64,000 nt of DNA from Streptomyces aurantiacus (GCF_027107535.1 NZ_CP114283.1:8680001-8744000); one strand, 5' to 3'; counted from the stretch's first letter, positions 45,884-56,486 are shown. Numbers and translations are program-made. The notes: generated by a model from the letters alone, not told the origin.

Positions 45884-47461
45884 ATGGCTCGGGGCGAGGG
45901 CAGAGGGGTCGGCGACGACGGCGGGACCGGGAGCGGCGTGCACACGGGGGCGTCCGACGCACGCCTGACGGAACTGCTGCGCGCCGACGCCTCGACCGGC
46001 TACGCGGCGCTGCGGGAACTGCGCGCACGCCACCGGCCCGCGGTCCTCGCGTACGCCCGGCTGTGCACCACCGGTGACGCGGCCGCCCGGGAGCTGACCG
46101 CCCACGCCTTCACCCTCGCCGCCCAGGAGACCGTGCGCGGTGTCGACCCCCGCGGGCCCTGGCGGCATCAACTCCTGCTGCTGGCCGGGCGGGTGGCCCT
46201 CGCGTGGGCCGGGGACGAGCGGTCGGGCGGGCTCGACCCCGGGCTGCTCGCGCGGCTGCGCGAGAGCCATCCCGGCGGGCCGCTCCCACCGATGCTCGAC
46301 GCGTTCCGGTCGCTGCCCGCCCGGGTCCAGGGCCTCCTCTGGTACGGGATCGTCGAGCGGGAGTCCGAGGACGAGACGGCCGGAGCCCTGGGCGTCACCC
46401 GCGAGGACGTGACGTACGGGACGGAGCCGGCCCTCCAGGCGTTGCGCACGGCCTTCCTGCAGTCCCACCTCGCCGCCTCCGGTGATCCGCGCTGCCAGGA
46501 CTTCCGCCGGCTGATCGAGGAGTCGGTCCATCCCGACAGCCCCCGCCACAGCGCGGACCTGCGCGCCCACATGGCCGAGTGCGGGCACTGCGCCCTCGCG
46601 TACGGGCAGCTCTCCGCGCTGCGGGACGACCGTCGCACGGCACTGGCCGAGGGTCTGCTGCCGTGGGGCGGCACGGCGTACGCCATGGCAGGCACGGCCG
46701 GTGCGGGCCGGGCGCACGCGCACCCGCCCGCCGCGTCGCGGCCCCGGGCGGTGCTGGGCACCTGGCCGCCGTCCCGCCGCTTCGTGCTGGCCTCGGCGGC
46801 TCTCGGAGTCGCCCTCGCCCCTCTGCTGCTCCTCCTCGTGGCCTCGGACGGCTCACGGCCTCAGGGGGCGGCCGGCACGAGACCCCCGGTGCGTCCGCCG
46901 GTCACGGTGACGGCCACGGTTCCCACGGCGCCGTCCCCCTCCGCCACGGCCGGCACGACCGGGCCGCCGAAGCCGACGAGGAGCCCGAGCCCGTCGAGGC
47001 CGGCGTCCCCGAGCCCGTCCCGCACGAAGCCCGCCCCTCCCCCGCCGCCTCCCGGCCACGGCTACGCCCAGGTGGTCAACCTCGGCACGGGCCGCTGCCT
47101 GGACATCGCGGACGACGGCCTGGAGAAGGGCACGGACGTCGTCACGGCCCCCTGTACCTCGTCCCGCACCCAGCGCTGGCGCGTCGACGCCGGCCGGGGA
47201 GCCCTGCAGTCGTACGCGGACCCCGACTTCTGCCTGGACAGCCGCGGCGCGACCGACGACGGCGTGGGCGTCTGGGAGTGCGACTCGCTCGACGGCCGCA
47301 ACGGCGCGAACCTGCGGTTCGCGGTGACCGCCTCCGGCGTGCTCCGCCCGGCCGTCGCCCCGGACCACGCGCTGACGCCGTTTGGCGACGACGGCCTGGA
47401 CCTGGCCCCGGACACGGGCCGCACGGAGCAGCGGTGGCGGGCGGGCGCGGGGCCTGCGTGA
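45884..47461 (+). CDS. Membrane fusion protein: sigma-like, zinc anti-sigma-like and ricin-lectin parts
   Basis: The 525-aa protein has an N-terminal helical region (about 25-195) resembling ECF sigma regions 2 and 4 in degenerate form (LTELLRADASTGYAALRELR, then FRSLPARVQGLLWYGIVERE and TAGALGVTREDV). Next, C204 and H229-x3-C233-x2-C236 form the HxxxCxxC pattern of zinc-binding anti-sigma domains. A TM helix (about 300-319), an extracytoplasmic Pro/Ser/Thr stalk (about 325-390) and a ricin-type beta-trefoil (about 391-524: GRCLDIADDG, then FCLDSRGATDDG and QRWR) follow. It may link carbohydrate binding outside to transcription inside; that is inference. ATG at 45884 has GGGGAAGG 7-8 nt upstream. 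Confidence 0.83.
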   Translation: MARGEGRGVGDDGGTGSGVHTGASDARLTELLRADASTGYAALRELRARHRPAVLAYARLCTTGDAAARELTAHAFTLAAQETVRGVDPRGPWRHQLLLLAGRVALAWAGDERSGGLDPGLLARLRESHPGGPLPPMLDAFRSLPARVQGLLWYGIVERESEDETAGALGVTREDVTYGTEPALQALRTAFLQSHLAASGDPRCQDFRRLIEESVHPDSPRHSADLRAHMAECGHCALAYGQLSALRDDRRTALAEGLLPWGGTAYAMAGTAGAGRAHAHPPAASRPRAVLGTWPPSRRFVLASAALGVALAPLLLLLVASDGSRPQGAAGTRPPVRPPVTVTATVPTAPSPSATAGTTGPPKPTRSPSPSRPASPSPSRTKPAPPPPPPGHGYAQVVNLGTGRCLDIADDGLEKGTDVVTAPCTSSRTQRWRVDAGRGALQSYADPDFCLDSRGATDDGVGVWECDSLDGRNGANLRFAVTASGVLRPAVAPDHALTPFGDDGLDLAPDTGRTEQRWRAGAGPA

Positions 47462-47525
47462 CCTCACCCGCGCGGCCGCGTCCTGGTGCCACCGGTGCGG
47501 GCTCGGCCCGGGGTGCCCCGGCGGG

Positions 47526-48746
47526 TCAGGCCACGCGTACGCCCCGACGCCACACGGGGCCGACCAGCGGTACGCCCGGCCGGTAGGCCAGGTGCACGTG
47601 GCTGGGGGCGTCGAGGAGGGCGAGGTCCGCGTAGGCGCCGGGGGTGAGGCGGCCGATGTCCGTGCGGCGCAGGGCCCGCGCTCCGCCCGCCGTCGCCGAC
47701 CAGAGCGCCTCGTCGGGTGTCATCCCCATGTCCCGTACCGCCAGCGCGATGCAGAACGGCACGGACGACGTGAAGGACGAGCCCGGGTTGCAGTCCGTGG
47801 AGAGGGCGACCGTGACGCCCGCGTCGAGGAGGCGGCGGGCGTCGGGCCATTCGGCGCGGGTGGAGAACTCGGCGCCGGGGAGGAGCGTGGCCACCGTGTC
47901 GCCGCTCGCGAGGGCGTCCACGTCCGCGTCCGTCAGGTGGGTGCAGTGGTCCGCCGAGGCCGCGTCGAGTTCGACGGCCAGCAGCACTCCGGGGCCGTAC
48001 GAGAGCTGGTTGGCGTGGATGCGCGGGTGCAGGCCCTTCGTCTTTCCCGCCGTGAGGATCGCGCGGGCCTGGTCCCCGTCGAAGGCGCCCTTCTCGCAGA
48101 AGACGTCGATCCACCGGGCGTACGGGGCACAGGCGTCGAGCATCTCGCCGGTGACGAGCGCGACGTACTCCGCGGGCCCGGTGGGGTCGTCGGCGTGGTC
48201 CGGGGAGACGATGTGCGCGCCGAGGTAGGTGACCTCGTCGGTGTGCGCGGAGGCGATGCGCAGGGCCCGCGCCTCGTCCTCGACCGTCAGCCCGTAGCCG
48301 GACTTCGTCTCGAACGTGGTCGTGCCCTGGCGGAGGGCCTCGTGGAGGTAGCGGGTGAGGTTGCGCTCCAGTTCCTCGTCGCTCGCGGCCCGGGTGGCGG
48401 CGACGGTCGTGCGGATGCCGCCCGCGCTGTAGGCCCGGCCGGACATGCGGGCGTTGAACTCCTGGGTGCGGTCGCCCGCGAAGAGGAGGTGCGAGTGGGA
48501 GTCGACGAAGCCGGGGATCACCGCGCGGCCACCGGCGTCGACCCGGTTGTCAGTGGCGGGTGCTTCTCTTGATTCACCGGTCCACGCGATGCGGTCGCCG
48601 TCGATGACGACGGCCGCGTCCTGGATCAGACCGAGGGGAGAGCCGTCACCCAGGGAGGGGTCGTTGGTGACCAGACTGGCGATGTTGGTGATGAGGGTCG
48701 TGCTGCCGGGGTTGCTGCCGCTGGTGGTGCCGGTCGTGCTGCTCAT
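47526..48746 (-). CDS. hutI: Imidazolonepropionase
   Basis: HutI hydrolyses 4-imidazolone-5-propionate to N-formimino-L-glutamate, step 3 of histidine breakdown. The 406-aa amidohydrolase has metal motif [15 protein letters not shown], substrate motif [12 protein letters not shown], metal His in IHANQLS, and STDCNPGSS near the end. ATG at 48746 has GAGGA about 5 nt upstream; the longer frame is shadow. It is the last gene of the hut operon, 68 bp after hutF. Confidence 0.96.
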   Translation of the reverse strand: MSSTTGTTSGSNPGSTTLITNIASLVTNDPSLGDGSPLGLIQDAAVVIDGDRIAWTGESREAPATDNRVDAGGRAVIPGFVDSHSHLLFAGDRTQEFNARMSGRAYSAGGIRTTVAATRAASDEELERNLTRYLHEALRQGTTTFETKSGYGLTVEDEARALRIASAHTDEVTYLGAHIVSPDHADDPTGPAEYVALVTGEMLDACAPYARWIDVFCEKGAFDGDQARAILTAGKTKGLHPRIHANQLSYGPGVLLAVELDAASADHCTHLTDADVDALASGDTVATLLPGAEFSTRAEWPDARRLLDAGVTVALSTDCNPGSSFTSSVPFCIALAVRDMGMTPDEALWSATAGGARALRRTDIGRLTPGAYADLALLDAPSHVHLAYRPGVPLVGPVWRRGVRVA

Positions 48747-48814
48747 GGCGTCCTCGGGGGCGATCGGGGCGACGGGGGCGAGGCCGGGCCCGGGGGCGGG
48801 GTCCCGGCCGGGGT

Positions 48815-50176
48815 TCAGGCGCGGAGGGCGTCGACGGCGTCCGCGAGGGCCCGCGGCACGTTCGGGACGAGGGTGTGTGCCCCGTCGCGCACGATGTGCC
48901 GGCCGCCCACGACCGTGTGACGCACGTCCGCCGCTGTCGCGGCGAATACGGCCGTCTCGGCGCCGAGCCGCGGCACCGGCCCCGCGGTTCTGACCGAGTC
49001 GAGCGCGATCGTCGTGAAGTCGGCGAGCGCGCCCGCTTCGAGGGTGCCCGCGTCGGCCCAGCCCAGGGCCGCGTGGCCGTCGGCGGAGGCGGCGCGAAGG
49101 AGCGCCGCCGCGGTCCAGTGGCCGCGGGTGCGGGTGCGCAGGCGCTCGTTCAGCTCCATGGCGCGCGCCTCCTCGAACAGGTCGATGACGGCGTGGCTGT
49201 CGGAGCCGAGGGACAGCGGTGAGCCCGCCTGCTGGAGCGCGACGGCCGGGCCGATGCCGTCGGCGAGGTCGCGCTCGGTGGTCGGGCACATGCAGGTGCC
49301 GGTCGACGAACGGCCGAGCAGCGCGATGTCCTCGTCGGTGAGGTGGGTGTTGTGCACGCCCGTGGTGCGCGGGCCGAGCACTCCGTGGTCGGCGAGCAGC
49401 CGGGTGGGGGTGCGGCCGTGGGCCGCCAGGCAGGCGTCGTTCTCCGCCGTCTGCTCGGACAGGTGCACGTGGAGTGGGGCCCGCCGCTCCTCGGCCCACC
49501 GCGCCACCGTGCCCAACTGCTCGGCGGGCACGGCCCGTACGGAGTGGATGGCCGCCCCGATCCGCGCGTGATCCCGGTCCTTGAGAAGTGAACAGCGTGT
49601 CGCCCAGGCCTCGGCGGTGCCGTCGGAGAAGCGGAGCTGGTGGCGGTTCGGGGGCTGCCCCCTGCGGGCGTCGAGAAGGCCGCCCGCGAGGTAGGCGGTG
49701 TCGAGGAGCGTGATGCGGATGCCCGCCTCCGCGGCGGCCTCGACGAGCGCCTCGCCCATGGCGTTCGGGTCGGCGTAGGGGGTGCCGCCCGGCGCGTGGT
49801 GCACGTAGTGGAACTCGCCGACGGCCGTGACGCCCGCGAGGGCCATCTCGGCGTACACCGCGCGGGCCAGCGCGTGGTAGGTGTCCGGCGTCAGCCGGTC
49901 CGCCACGGAGTACATGATCTCGCGCCAGGTCCAGAAGGTGCCGGAGCCGACCTGGACGGTGCCGCGCAGGGCGCGGTGGAAGGCATGGCTGTGGGTGTCG
50001 GCGAGGCCCGGGAGGGTCAGGCCGCGCAGGATCTCCGCGCCGGGCGGTGGGCTCTCGGCGCCGGTGCGGACGGCGGCGATCCGTCCGTCCGTGTCCACGT
50101 CGAGGGCCACGCCCGGCTCCACGTAGGAGTCGAGCCAGGCGTGCTCCAGCCAGTACGTCGTGCCTCGCGAGCTCAC
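48815..50176 (-). CDS. hutF: N-formimino-L-glutamate iminohydrolase (formimidoylglutamate deiminase)
   Basis: HutF converts N-formimino-glutamate to N-formyl-glutamate and ammonia. The 453-aa amidohydrolase-superfamily protein has [16 protein letters not shown] for metal binding, [24 protein letters not shown] and [11 protein letters not shown] in the expected order. GTG at 50176 overlaps the upstream stop by 4 nt. The presence of hutF points to the deiminase branch of the pathway, which needs a formylglutamate deformylase next. Confidence 0.95.
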   Translation of the reverse strand: MSSRGTTYWLEHAWLDSYVEPGVALDVDTDGRIAAVRTGAESPPPGAEILRGLTLPGLADTHSHAFHRALRGTVQVGSGTFWTWREIMYSVADRLTPDTYHALARAVYAEMALAGVTAVGEFHYVHHAPGGTPYADPNAMGEALVEAAAEAGIRITLLDTAYLAGGLLDARRGQPPNRHQLRFSDGTAEAWATRCSLLKDRDHARIGAAIHSVRAVPAEQLGTVARWAEERRAPLHVHLSEQTAENDACLAAHGRTPTRLLADHGVLGPRTTGVHNTHLTDEDIALLGRSSTGTCMCPTTERDLADGIGPAVALQQAGSPLSLGSDSHAVIDLFEEARAMELNERLRTRTRGHWTAAALLRAASADGHAALGWADAGTLEAGALADFTTIALDSVRTAGPVPRLGAETAVFAATAADVRHTVVGGRHIVRDGAHTLVPNVPRALADAVDALRA

Positions 50177-51513
50177 TTGCAGGCCAGCCCTTCCAGTACG
50201 TCGGCGAGTGCGGTCACCCCGGCCACGCAGTCGTCCTCGGCGGCGTACTCGGCCGGTGAGTGCGAGACGCCCGTCGGGTTGCGTACGAACAGCATGGCGG
50301 TGGGGATCGTGGCGGAGAGGATTCCGGCGTCGTGTCCGGCGCCGGTCCCCAGGACGGGGATCCTCAGGTCCGTGTCCTTCTCCCTGCCCAGGATGCGGGC
50401 GATCTCGTCCCGCAGGGCGTGCTCGAACTCGACGACCGGGGTGAACGACTCGCGGACGACGTCGAGGTGGACGCCGTGCGCGTCGGCGTACTCGCGGGCG
50501 GCCTTCTCGACGCCGTGGACGACCGTGTCGAGGGTCGTCTGGTCGGCGGCGCGGGAGTCGAGCCAGCCGCGCACGAGGGAGGGGATGGCGTTGACGCCGT
50601 TCGGCTCGACCGAGATCTTGCCGAAGGTGGCCACGGCACCCGCGAGCTGTGCCTCGCGGCGGGCGGCGAGCACGGTCTGCGCGTACGACAGCATGGGGTC
50701 GCGGCGGTCCACGAGGCGGGTGGTGCCCGCGTGGTTGGCCTCGCCCCGGAAGTCGAACCGCCACCGCCCGTGCGGCCAGATGGCGCTGGCGATGCCGACC
50801 CGGTCGCCGGTCAGGTCGAGGGCGCGGCCCTGCTCGACGTGCAGTTCGACGAACGCGCCGATCCGGGCCAGGCGCTCGGGGTCCGCCCCGATGGCGTCCG
50901 GGTCGTGGCCGGCGGCCTCCATGGCCTGCGGGAGGCTGGTGCCGTCCGCGTCCCTGAGCCGGTGGGCCTGCTCGGCGGTGAGTTCCCCGGCCGCGAGCCG
51001 TGACCCCACGCAGGCCAGTCCGAAGCGGGCGCCTTCCTCGTCGCCGAAGTTCACGATGGCGAGGGGCCTGGTGAACCGCGCGTTCCTGCCGCGCAGTTCG
51101 TCGAGCGCGGCGAAGGAGGACACGACTCCGAGGGGTCCGTCGAAGGCACCGCCGTCGGGCACCGAGTCGAGGTGGGACCCGGTGACGACGGCGTCCCCCG
51201 CCGTGGGGTCGCCCAGCCAGGCCCACTGGTTGCCGTTGCGGTCCAGTTCGTGGACGAGCCCGCGCGCCTCGGCCTGCTCGCGGAACCAGGCCCGGCAGTC
51301 GGCGTCGGCCCCGGTCCAGGCGAACCGGCGGTAGCCGCCGGAGCCGGGGTGCCGTCCGACGGGCGCCAGCTGCCGCCACATCTCGTGGAAGGAGTCCCCC
51401 TTCAGCCCGTCCGGCGTCTGCGGACGAGGCCGATCGGGCCCGTCGGGGGTCTGGGGCTGGATGCTCCCGCTGGGGCCGGGGGCAGCGCCCGCGCCGGGCG
51501 ACGGCTGGTTCAC
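50173..51513 (-). CDS. M20-family amidohydrolase (allantoate amidohydrolase-like) in the hut operon
   Basis: The 446-aa protein matches the AllC/beta-ureidopropionase type of M20 metallohydrolase: [20 protein letters not shown] with metal His and Asp, [11 protein letters not shown] with Glu residues, and [11 protein letters not shown]. The first 40 residues are Pro/Gly-rich and probably unstructured. The family cleaves N-carbamoyl or related amide bonds. Here it lies between hutU and hutF with 4-nt overlaps on both sides, and no HutG homologue is present. The likely job is hydrolysis of N-formyl-glutamate to glutamate and formate; this is inference. GTG at 51513 follows GGGAGGGCGA. Confidence 0.9.
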   Translation of the reverse strand: MNQPSPGAGAAPGPSGSIQPQTPDGPDRPRPQTPDGLKGDSFHEMWRQLAPVGRHPGSGGYRRFAWTGADADCRAWFREQAEARGLVHELDRNGNQWAWLGDPTAGDAVVTGSHLDSVPDGGAFDGPLGVVSSFAALDELRGRNARFTRPLAIVNFGDEEGARFGLACVGSRLAAGELTAEQAHRLRDADGTSLPQAMEAAGHDPDAIGADPERLARIGAFVELHVEQGRALDLTGDRVGIASAIWPHGRWRFDFRGEANHAGTTRLVDRRDPMLSYAQTVLAARREAQLAGAVATFGKISVEPNGVNAIPSLVRGWLDSRAADQTTLDTVVHGVEKAAREYADAHGVHLDVVRESFTPVVEFEHALRDEIARILGREKDTDLRIPVLGTGAGHDAGILSATIPTAMLFVRNPTGVSHSPAEYAAEDDCVAGVTALADVLEGLACK

Positions 51514-53168
51514 TCGCCCTCCCGCATGGGAATGCGCACGCCGCGCTCGTCGGCGACGGACTCCGCGATGTCGTACCCGGCGTCGACGTGCCGGATGACG
51601 CCCATCCCGGGGTCGTTGGTCAGCACGCGCCGGATCTTCTCCCCGGCGAGCTTCGTCCCGTCGGCCACCGACACCTGCCCGGCATGGATGGACCTGCCCA
51701 TTCCCACCCCGCCGCCGTGGTGGATGGAGACCCAGGACGCCCCGGACGCCACGTTCACCATGGCGTTCAGCAGGGGCCAGTCGGCGATCGCGTCCGAGCC
51801 GTCGAGCATGGCCTCGGTCTCGCGGTAGGGAGAGGCGACGGAACCGCAGTCGAGGTGGTCGCGCCCGATGGCGAGGGGAGCCTGCAGCTCTCCACTGGCC
51901 ACCATGTCGTTGAAGCGCTCGCCCGCCTTGTCCCGCTCCCCGTAGCCGAGCCAGCAGATGCGGGCCGGCAGTCCCTGGAAGTGCACCCGCTCGCCGGCCA
52001 GTTTGATCCAGCGGTGGAGGGACTCGTTCTCCGGGAAGAGGTCGAGGATCGCCTTGTCCGTCTTGGCGATGTCGGACGCCTCGCCGGACAGTGCGGCCCA
52101 GCGGAAGGGGCCCTTGCCCTCGGAGAACAGCGGCCGGATGTAGGCGGGCACGAATCCCGGGAAGGCGAACGCCCGCTCGTATCCGGCGAGTTGGGCCTCG
52201 CCCCGGATGGAGTTGCCGTAGTCGAAGACCTCGGCGCCGGCGTCCATGAAGCCCACCATGGCCTCCACGTGCCGGGCCATCGACTCACGGGCCCTGGTGG
52301 TGAAGCCGGCCGGGTCCTTGGCGGCGTACGAGGCCATGTCGTCGAAGTCGACGCCCACGGGCAGGTAGGCCAGCGGGTCGTGGGCCGAGGTCTGGTCGGT
52401 GACGATGTCGACGGGGGCGCCCTCGGCGAGCATGCGCGGCAGCAGTTCCGCGGCGTTGCCGAGCAGGCCGATGGACAGCGGGCGGCGGGCGTCGCGGGCC
52501 TCGACGGCGAGTTGGAGGGCGTGCTCCAGGGAGTCGGCGCGCACGTCCAGGTACCGGTGCTCGATACGGCGCTCGATGGCGCGCGGGTCGACATCGACGC
52601 AGATCGCGACGCCGTCGTTCATCGTGACGGCGAGCGGCTGGGCGCCGCCCATGCCGCCGAGACCGGCCGTCAGGGTGATGGTCCCGGCGAGCGTCCCGCC
52701 GAACTTCTTCGCGGCGACGGCGGAGAAGGTCTCGTAGGTGCCCTGGAGGATGCCCTGGGTGCCGATGTAGATCCACGAACCGGCGGTCATCTGCCCGTAC
52801 ATGGTGAGGCCGAGGGCTTCGAGGCGCCGGAACTCCTCCCAGTTCGCCCAGTCGCCGACCAGGTTGGAGTTGGCGATGAGGACGCGCGGCGCCCACTCGT
52901 GGGTCTGCATGACGCCGACCGGCCGGCCGGACTGGACGAGCATCGTCTCGTCCTGCTTCAGCGTCCGCAGCGTACGGACCATGGCGTCGAAGGAGCGCCA
53001 GTCGCGGGCGGCCTTGCCGGTGCCGCCGTAGACGACGAGCTTGTCGGGGTGCTCGGCGACCTCGGGGTCGAGGTTGTTCTGCAGCATCCGCAGGGCGGCT
53101 TCCTGCTGCCATCCCAGGGCGCTCAGTTCCGTGCCGCGTGGTGCTCGGACGGGGCGGGGTCCTGACAT
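51510..53168 (-). CDS. hutU: Urocanate hydratase
   Basis: HutU adds water to urocanate to give imidazolone propionate, using tightly bound NAD+ as an electrophile. The 552-aa length and sequence fit well: [21 protein letters not shown] at the N terminus, [13 protein letters not shown] for NAD+, and the family signature [16 protein letters not shown] containing the invariant Cys. ATG at 53168 has AGGAGG 6 nt upstream. It heads the hutU-amidohydrolase-hutF-hutI operon. A vegetative-type promoter and a palindrome lie just upstream. hutH is not in the operon. Confidence 0.97.
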   Translation of the reverse strand: MSGPRPVRAPRGTELSALGWQQEAALRMLQNNLDPEVAEHPDKLVVYGGTGKAARDWRSFDAMVRTLRTLKQDETMLVQSGRPVGVMQTHEWAPRVLIANSNLVGDWANWEEFRRLEALGLTMYGQMTAGSWIYIGTQGILQGTYETFSAVAAKKFGGTLAGTITLTAGLGGMGGAQPLAVTMNDGVAICVDVDPRAIERRIEHRYLDVRADSLEHALQLAVEARDARRPLSIGLLGNAAELLPRMLAEGAPVDIVTDQTSAHDPLAYLPVGVDFDDMASYAAKDPAGFTTRARESMARHVEAMVGFMDAGAEVFDYGNSIRGEAQLAGYERAFAFPGFVPAYIRPLFSEGKGPFRWAALSGEASDIAKTDKAILDLFPENESLHRWIKLAGERVHFQGLPARICWLGYGERDKAGERFNDMVASGELQAPLAIGRDHLDCGSVASPYRETEAMLDGSDAIADWPLLNAMVNVASGASWVSIHHGGGVGMGRSIHAGQVSVADGTKLAGEKIRRVLTNDPGMGVIRHVDAGYDIAESVADERGVRIPMREGE

Positions 53169-53208
53169 GGTCTGCCTCCTGGCGACTGGTGAGCACTCCG
53201 GACGGTGC

Positions 53209-53223
53209 CACTCATACAGTGGA
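53209..53223. promoter_or_regulatory. Candidate hut operator palindrome
   Basis: CCACT-CATAC-AGTGG is a 15-bp palindrome just downstream of the -10 element of the hutU promoter, where a repressor would block transcription. No regulator gene is adjacent, so its owner is unknown. Confidence 0.4.
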
Positions 53224-53231
53224 TATTCACA

Positions 53232-53260
53232 TCCTGGGCTCCTGAATAGAACTAGTCAAT
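53232..53260 (-). promoter_or_regulatory. hutU promoter
   Basis: On the minus strand TTGACT (53260-53255), a 17-bp spacer and CAGGAT (53237-53232) make a good vegetative promoter. The expected start is near 53225, about 57 nt before the hutU ATG. Confidence 0.65.
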
Positions 53261-53307
53261 ACCTTCGTGGGCCAGCGGGGGCGGCGGACGGGTGTTTGGC
53301 TTGATGG

Positions 53308-54795
53308 ATGGGTGCATACACAGGCGCGGGGGACGCGGATCCGGGGGACGGACAGCCGGGCGGGGATCCGCACGGGACCCCGAGCGTTGATCCAGGCCTG
53401 GGTACGGCCGAAGGCACCGGCGGGAGTACGGGCAGGAGTGCGGACGGGGGGACGGACGAGGGCGCGGCCACGGCCGTGCGGCGCGACGCCGCCGTGCGCG
53501 CGGCCGTGGAACAAGGACTGGTGGGTCCCGCAACTCCCATCGTCGGGCTCCTCGACATCACCGGCATCCGCGACTCCGCGGCCGGCCTGCGGGCCGCCTT
53601 CGACGCGGTGACCGCGCCCGGTACGCCGGTCCTGCACGCGTTCGCGGTGAAGGCGACCCCCCTCGTGCCGGTACTGCGGCTGCTGCACCGGGAGGGCATC
53701 GGCATGGAGGTCGCGAGCCCGGGCGAGCTGGCCCTCGCCCGGGCGGCCGGGGTGCCGCCGTCCCGCACGGTCCTCGACTCGCCCGCGAAGACCCCCTCCG
53801 AGCTGCGGGAGGCACTCGCGCTGGGCATCGCGGTCAACGCGGACAACCCCCAGGAGCTGGCGCGCCTCGACGCGCTGATCAGGTCGGCGTCGACCCGCTC
53901 GCCCGTGGGACTGCGGGTGAATCCACAGGTCGGCGGGGGTTCGATCGGCGCGCTGTCCACGGCGACGGCGACCTCGAAGTTCGGAGTCGCACTGCGGGAC
54001 GAAGGAGCCCGCGAGTGGGTGGTACGGGCCTGTCTGGACCGGCCGTGGCTGACCCGGCTGCACACGCACTCCGGTTCGCAGGGGATGCCGCTGGACCTGA
54101 TGGCACGCGGGGTGGCCGAGACGTACGGGCTCGCGGAGGAGATCAACGAGCGTGCCGGGCGGCGGCAGATCGACACGCTCGACATCGGCGGCGGACTGCC
54201 GGTGAACTTCGGCTCGGACGACCACACCCCGGCGTACGAGGAGTACGCGCGGCTCCTGGCGGCGACGGTGCCGGGACTGTTCGACGGGCGGTACGGCCTG
54301 GTCACGGAGTTCGGGCGATCGCTGCTCGCCAAGCACGGGGTGGTGCTGGCGCGGGTCGAGTACGCGAAGTCGGCGGGCGGGCGAGCGATCGCGGTGACGC
54401 ACGCGGGGGTGCAGGTGGCGGCCCGCACGGTGTACGCGCCGGAGTCCTGGCCGCTGCGGGTGGCCGCGTACGACGCCGAGGGACGGCCGAAGACGGGGCC
54501 CGACGTGGTGCAGGACGTGGCGGGGCCCGCCTGCTTCGCGGGCGACCTGCTGGCGGAGGGCCGGTCGATGCCGCTGCTCGAACAGGGCGACCACGCGGCC
54601 GCCCTGGACACGGGGGCGTACTACTTCGCGCACCACTACGGGTACAACTCCCTCGCGCGGCCCGGCATCCACGGCTTCGGTCCGGACGGGTCGGGCGGGG
54701 TGCGGTTCGCGCTGGTCCGCGCGGCGCAGACGCTCGACGAGATCGTGGCGGAGTCGGGAGGAGCACACGCGGAGGCGCTGACCCGCACGTTCTGA
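53308..54795 (+). CDS. Fold-III PLP-dependent decarboxylase (diaminopimelate decarboxylase-like)
   Basis: The 495-aa protein (from the first ATG) has an alanine-racemase-type barrel: PLP lysine in HAFAVKATPLVPVL (K115), HTHSGSQG, the Gly-rich phosphate loop LDIGGGLPVNFGSDD, and GPACFAGDLLAEG with the Cys/Asp pair of LysA-type enzymes. It is probably an amino-acid decarboxylase, but substrate is unclear and a separate lysA is expected elsewhere. The first 55 residues are Gly/Asp/Thr low-complexity and have no ribosome site in front; GTG at 53476 may be the true start. It is divergent from hutU. Confidence 0.83.
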   Translation: MGAYTGAGDADPGDGQPGGDPHGTPSVDPGLGTAEGTGGSTGRSADGGTDEGAATAVRRDAAVRAAVEQGLVGPATPIVGLLDITGIRDSAAGLRAAFDAVTAPGTPVLHAFAVKATPLVPVLRLLHREGIGMEVASPGELALARAAGVPPSRTVLDSPAKTPSELREALALGIAVNADNPQELARLDALIRSASTRSPVGLRVNPQVGGGSIGALSTATATSKFGVALRDEGAREWVVRACLDRPWLTRLHTHSGSQGMPLDLMARGVAETYGLAEEINERAGRRQIDTLDIGGGLPVNFGSDDHTPAYEEYARLLAATVPGLFDGRYGLVTEFGRSLLAKHGVVLARVEYAKSAGGRAIAVTHAGVQVAARTVYAPESWPLRVAAYDAEGRPKTGPDVVQDVAGPACFAGDLLAEGRSMPLLEQGDHAAALDTGAYYFAHHYGYNSLARPGIHGFGPDGSGGVRFALVRAAQTLDEIVAESGGAHAEALTRTF

Positions 54796-54936
54796 GGCGC
54801 CCGCGCCGGGCCCGGACCGGATGAGCGGCGGGGCGGCAGGGCGGCGGGGCTGAACCGCACAGGCATCCGGAGCGCGGCGGCGGGAAGAACTCCCCCGGAC
54901 GGGTCACCGTCGGGTCACCGATCGGGGGAGGTTCCC

Positions 54937-56301
54937 TTGTCCACCGCAGAAACCGCCGCGGGTACACCGGCACCGGCCGAGGACCCGGGGCTCAAGCGCG
55001 TCCTCGGCCCCAGGCTGCTGATCCTCTTCGTGATCGGCGACATCCTGGGAACCGGCATCTACGCCACCACGGGCAAGGTCGCCGGAAAGGTCGGCGGCGC
55101 CCTGTGGCTGCCGTTCGTCATCGGCTTCGTCGTGGCGATCCTGACCGCGGCCTCGTACGTCGAGCTCGTCGGCAAGTACCCGAAGGCGGCCGGAGCGGCC
55201 CTCTACACGCAGAAGGCGTTCAAGGTCCCCTTCCTGACCTTCATCGTCGCGTTCATGGTGATGTGCTCGGGCCTGTCGTCCGCGAGCGCCGCGGCCCGCG
55301 CGTTCAGCGGCGACTACCTGGCGGAGCTGACGGGCGACGCGCTGCCGCCCACCCTCGTGGCGATCTGCTTCATCGTGCTGCTGGCCGCCCTGAACCTGCG
55401 GGGCGTGTCGGAATCGGTGAAGACGAACGTGGTCCTGACGCTCGTCGAACTGCTGGGCCTGCTGATCATCCTCGCGATCGGCGCGTACGCGGTCCTGACG
55501 GGTGACGGGGAGCCGTCCCGGCTGGGCGAGTTCGAGTCGAGCGGCACCGGCTACGCCCTGATCACCGGCATCCTGGGCGCGACCGCCCTGGGGTTCTTCG
55601 CCTTCGTGGGCTTCGAGGACTCGGTGAACATGGCCGAGGAGACGAAGGATCCCGTCCGCACCTTCCCGCGGGCGATCTTCGTCGGTGTGGCGGTGACGGG
55701 CACGATCTACGTCCTCGTGGCGCTCATCTCGTCGCTCCTGGTCGACCACCGGGTGCTGGAGGGGTCGAGCGGTCCGCTGCTCGAGGTCGTGAAGGCGGGC
55801 GGCGTCGGCTTCCCGCACGAACTCTTCGCGCTCATCGCCCTGTTCGCCGTCACCAACTCCGCGCTGATCAACATCATGATGGCCTCGCGGCTCTGCTACG
55901 GCATGGCCAACGAACGCATCCTGCCGCGCGCCATGAGCCGCGTCCTGCCCCGCCGCCGCACCCCCGTCGTCGGCATCGCCTTCGTGACGCTCCTGGCGAT
56001 CGGGCTGGTCTCCACCGGTGAGATCGAAGGGCTCGGCGACACCACGGCGTTCCTGCTGCTGTGTGTGTTCGCGGTGGTCAACATCGCCGTTCTCGTGCTG
56101 CGCCGCGACCCCGTCGACCACCGGCACTTCCGGGCGCCGACCGTGCTCCCGGTGCTCGGCGCCCTCACGGCGCTGATCCTCGCCAGTCCGCTGGCGGACC
56201 GCCCGGCCGACGTCTACATACGCGCGGGCGTGCTGCTGGCGATCGGCGTGGCCCTGTGGGCGGTGAACAAAGTGGTGCTCCGTGTACGGGGCGAGGACTG
56301 A
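54937..56301 (+). CDS. APC-family amino-acid permease
   Basis: The 454-aa membrane protein has about 12 hydrophobic segments and the N-terminal APC signature IGDILGTGIYATTGKVAGKV. ATALGFFAFVGFEDSVNMAEET, in the TM6-loop region, is typical of the amino acid/polyamine/organocation superfamily. Substrate is unknown. The start is TTG at 54937, supported by GGGGGAGG 6 nt upstream. It lies 141 bp after the PLP decarboxylase on the same strand; import of that enzyme's amino-acid substrate, or exchange with its product, is a possible link. Confidence 0.92.
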   Translation: MSTAETAAGTPAPAEDPGLKRVLGPRLLILFVIGDILGTGIYATTGKVAGKVGGALWLPFVIGFVVAILTAASYVELVGKYPKAAGAALYTQKAFKVPFLTFIVAFMVMCSGLSSASAAARAFSGDYLAELTGDALPPTLVAICFIVLLAALNLRGVSESVKTNVVLTLVELLGLLIILAIGAYAVLTGDGEPSRLGEFESSGTGYALITGILGATALGFFAFVGFEDSVNMAEETKDPVRTFPRAIFVGVAVTGTIYVLVALISSLLVDHRVLEGSSGPLLEVVKAGGVGFPHELFALIALFAVTNSALINIMMASRLCYGMANERILPRAMSRVLPRRRTPVVGIAFVTLLAIGLVSTGEIEGLGDTTAFLLLCVFAVVNIAVLVLRRDPVDHRHFRAPTVLPVLGALTALILASPLADRPADVYIRAGVLLAIGVALWAVNKVVLRVRGED

Positions 56302-56486
56302 GAAGACCCGCTCCGGGAGCACGGACCTGACAGGGTTGGCAGGACCGGGGAGCGACAGGCCAATCAACCAACTCTAGCCAGCCGTTGGCATGTTCCTCAG
56401 GAAAATGCCGGATCCCTCACCCCTCGCGCACACGTTGCGTAGCTTCGGCGTCACTCAGCTGAACCGACGGGCGGGAGGGAAGCACC

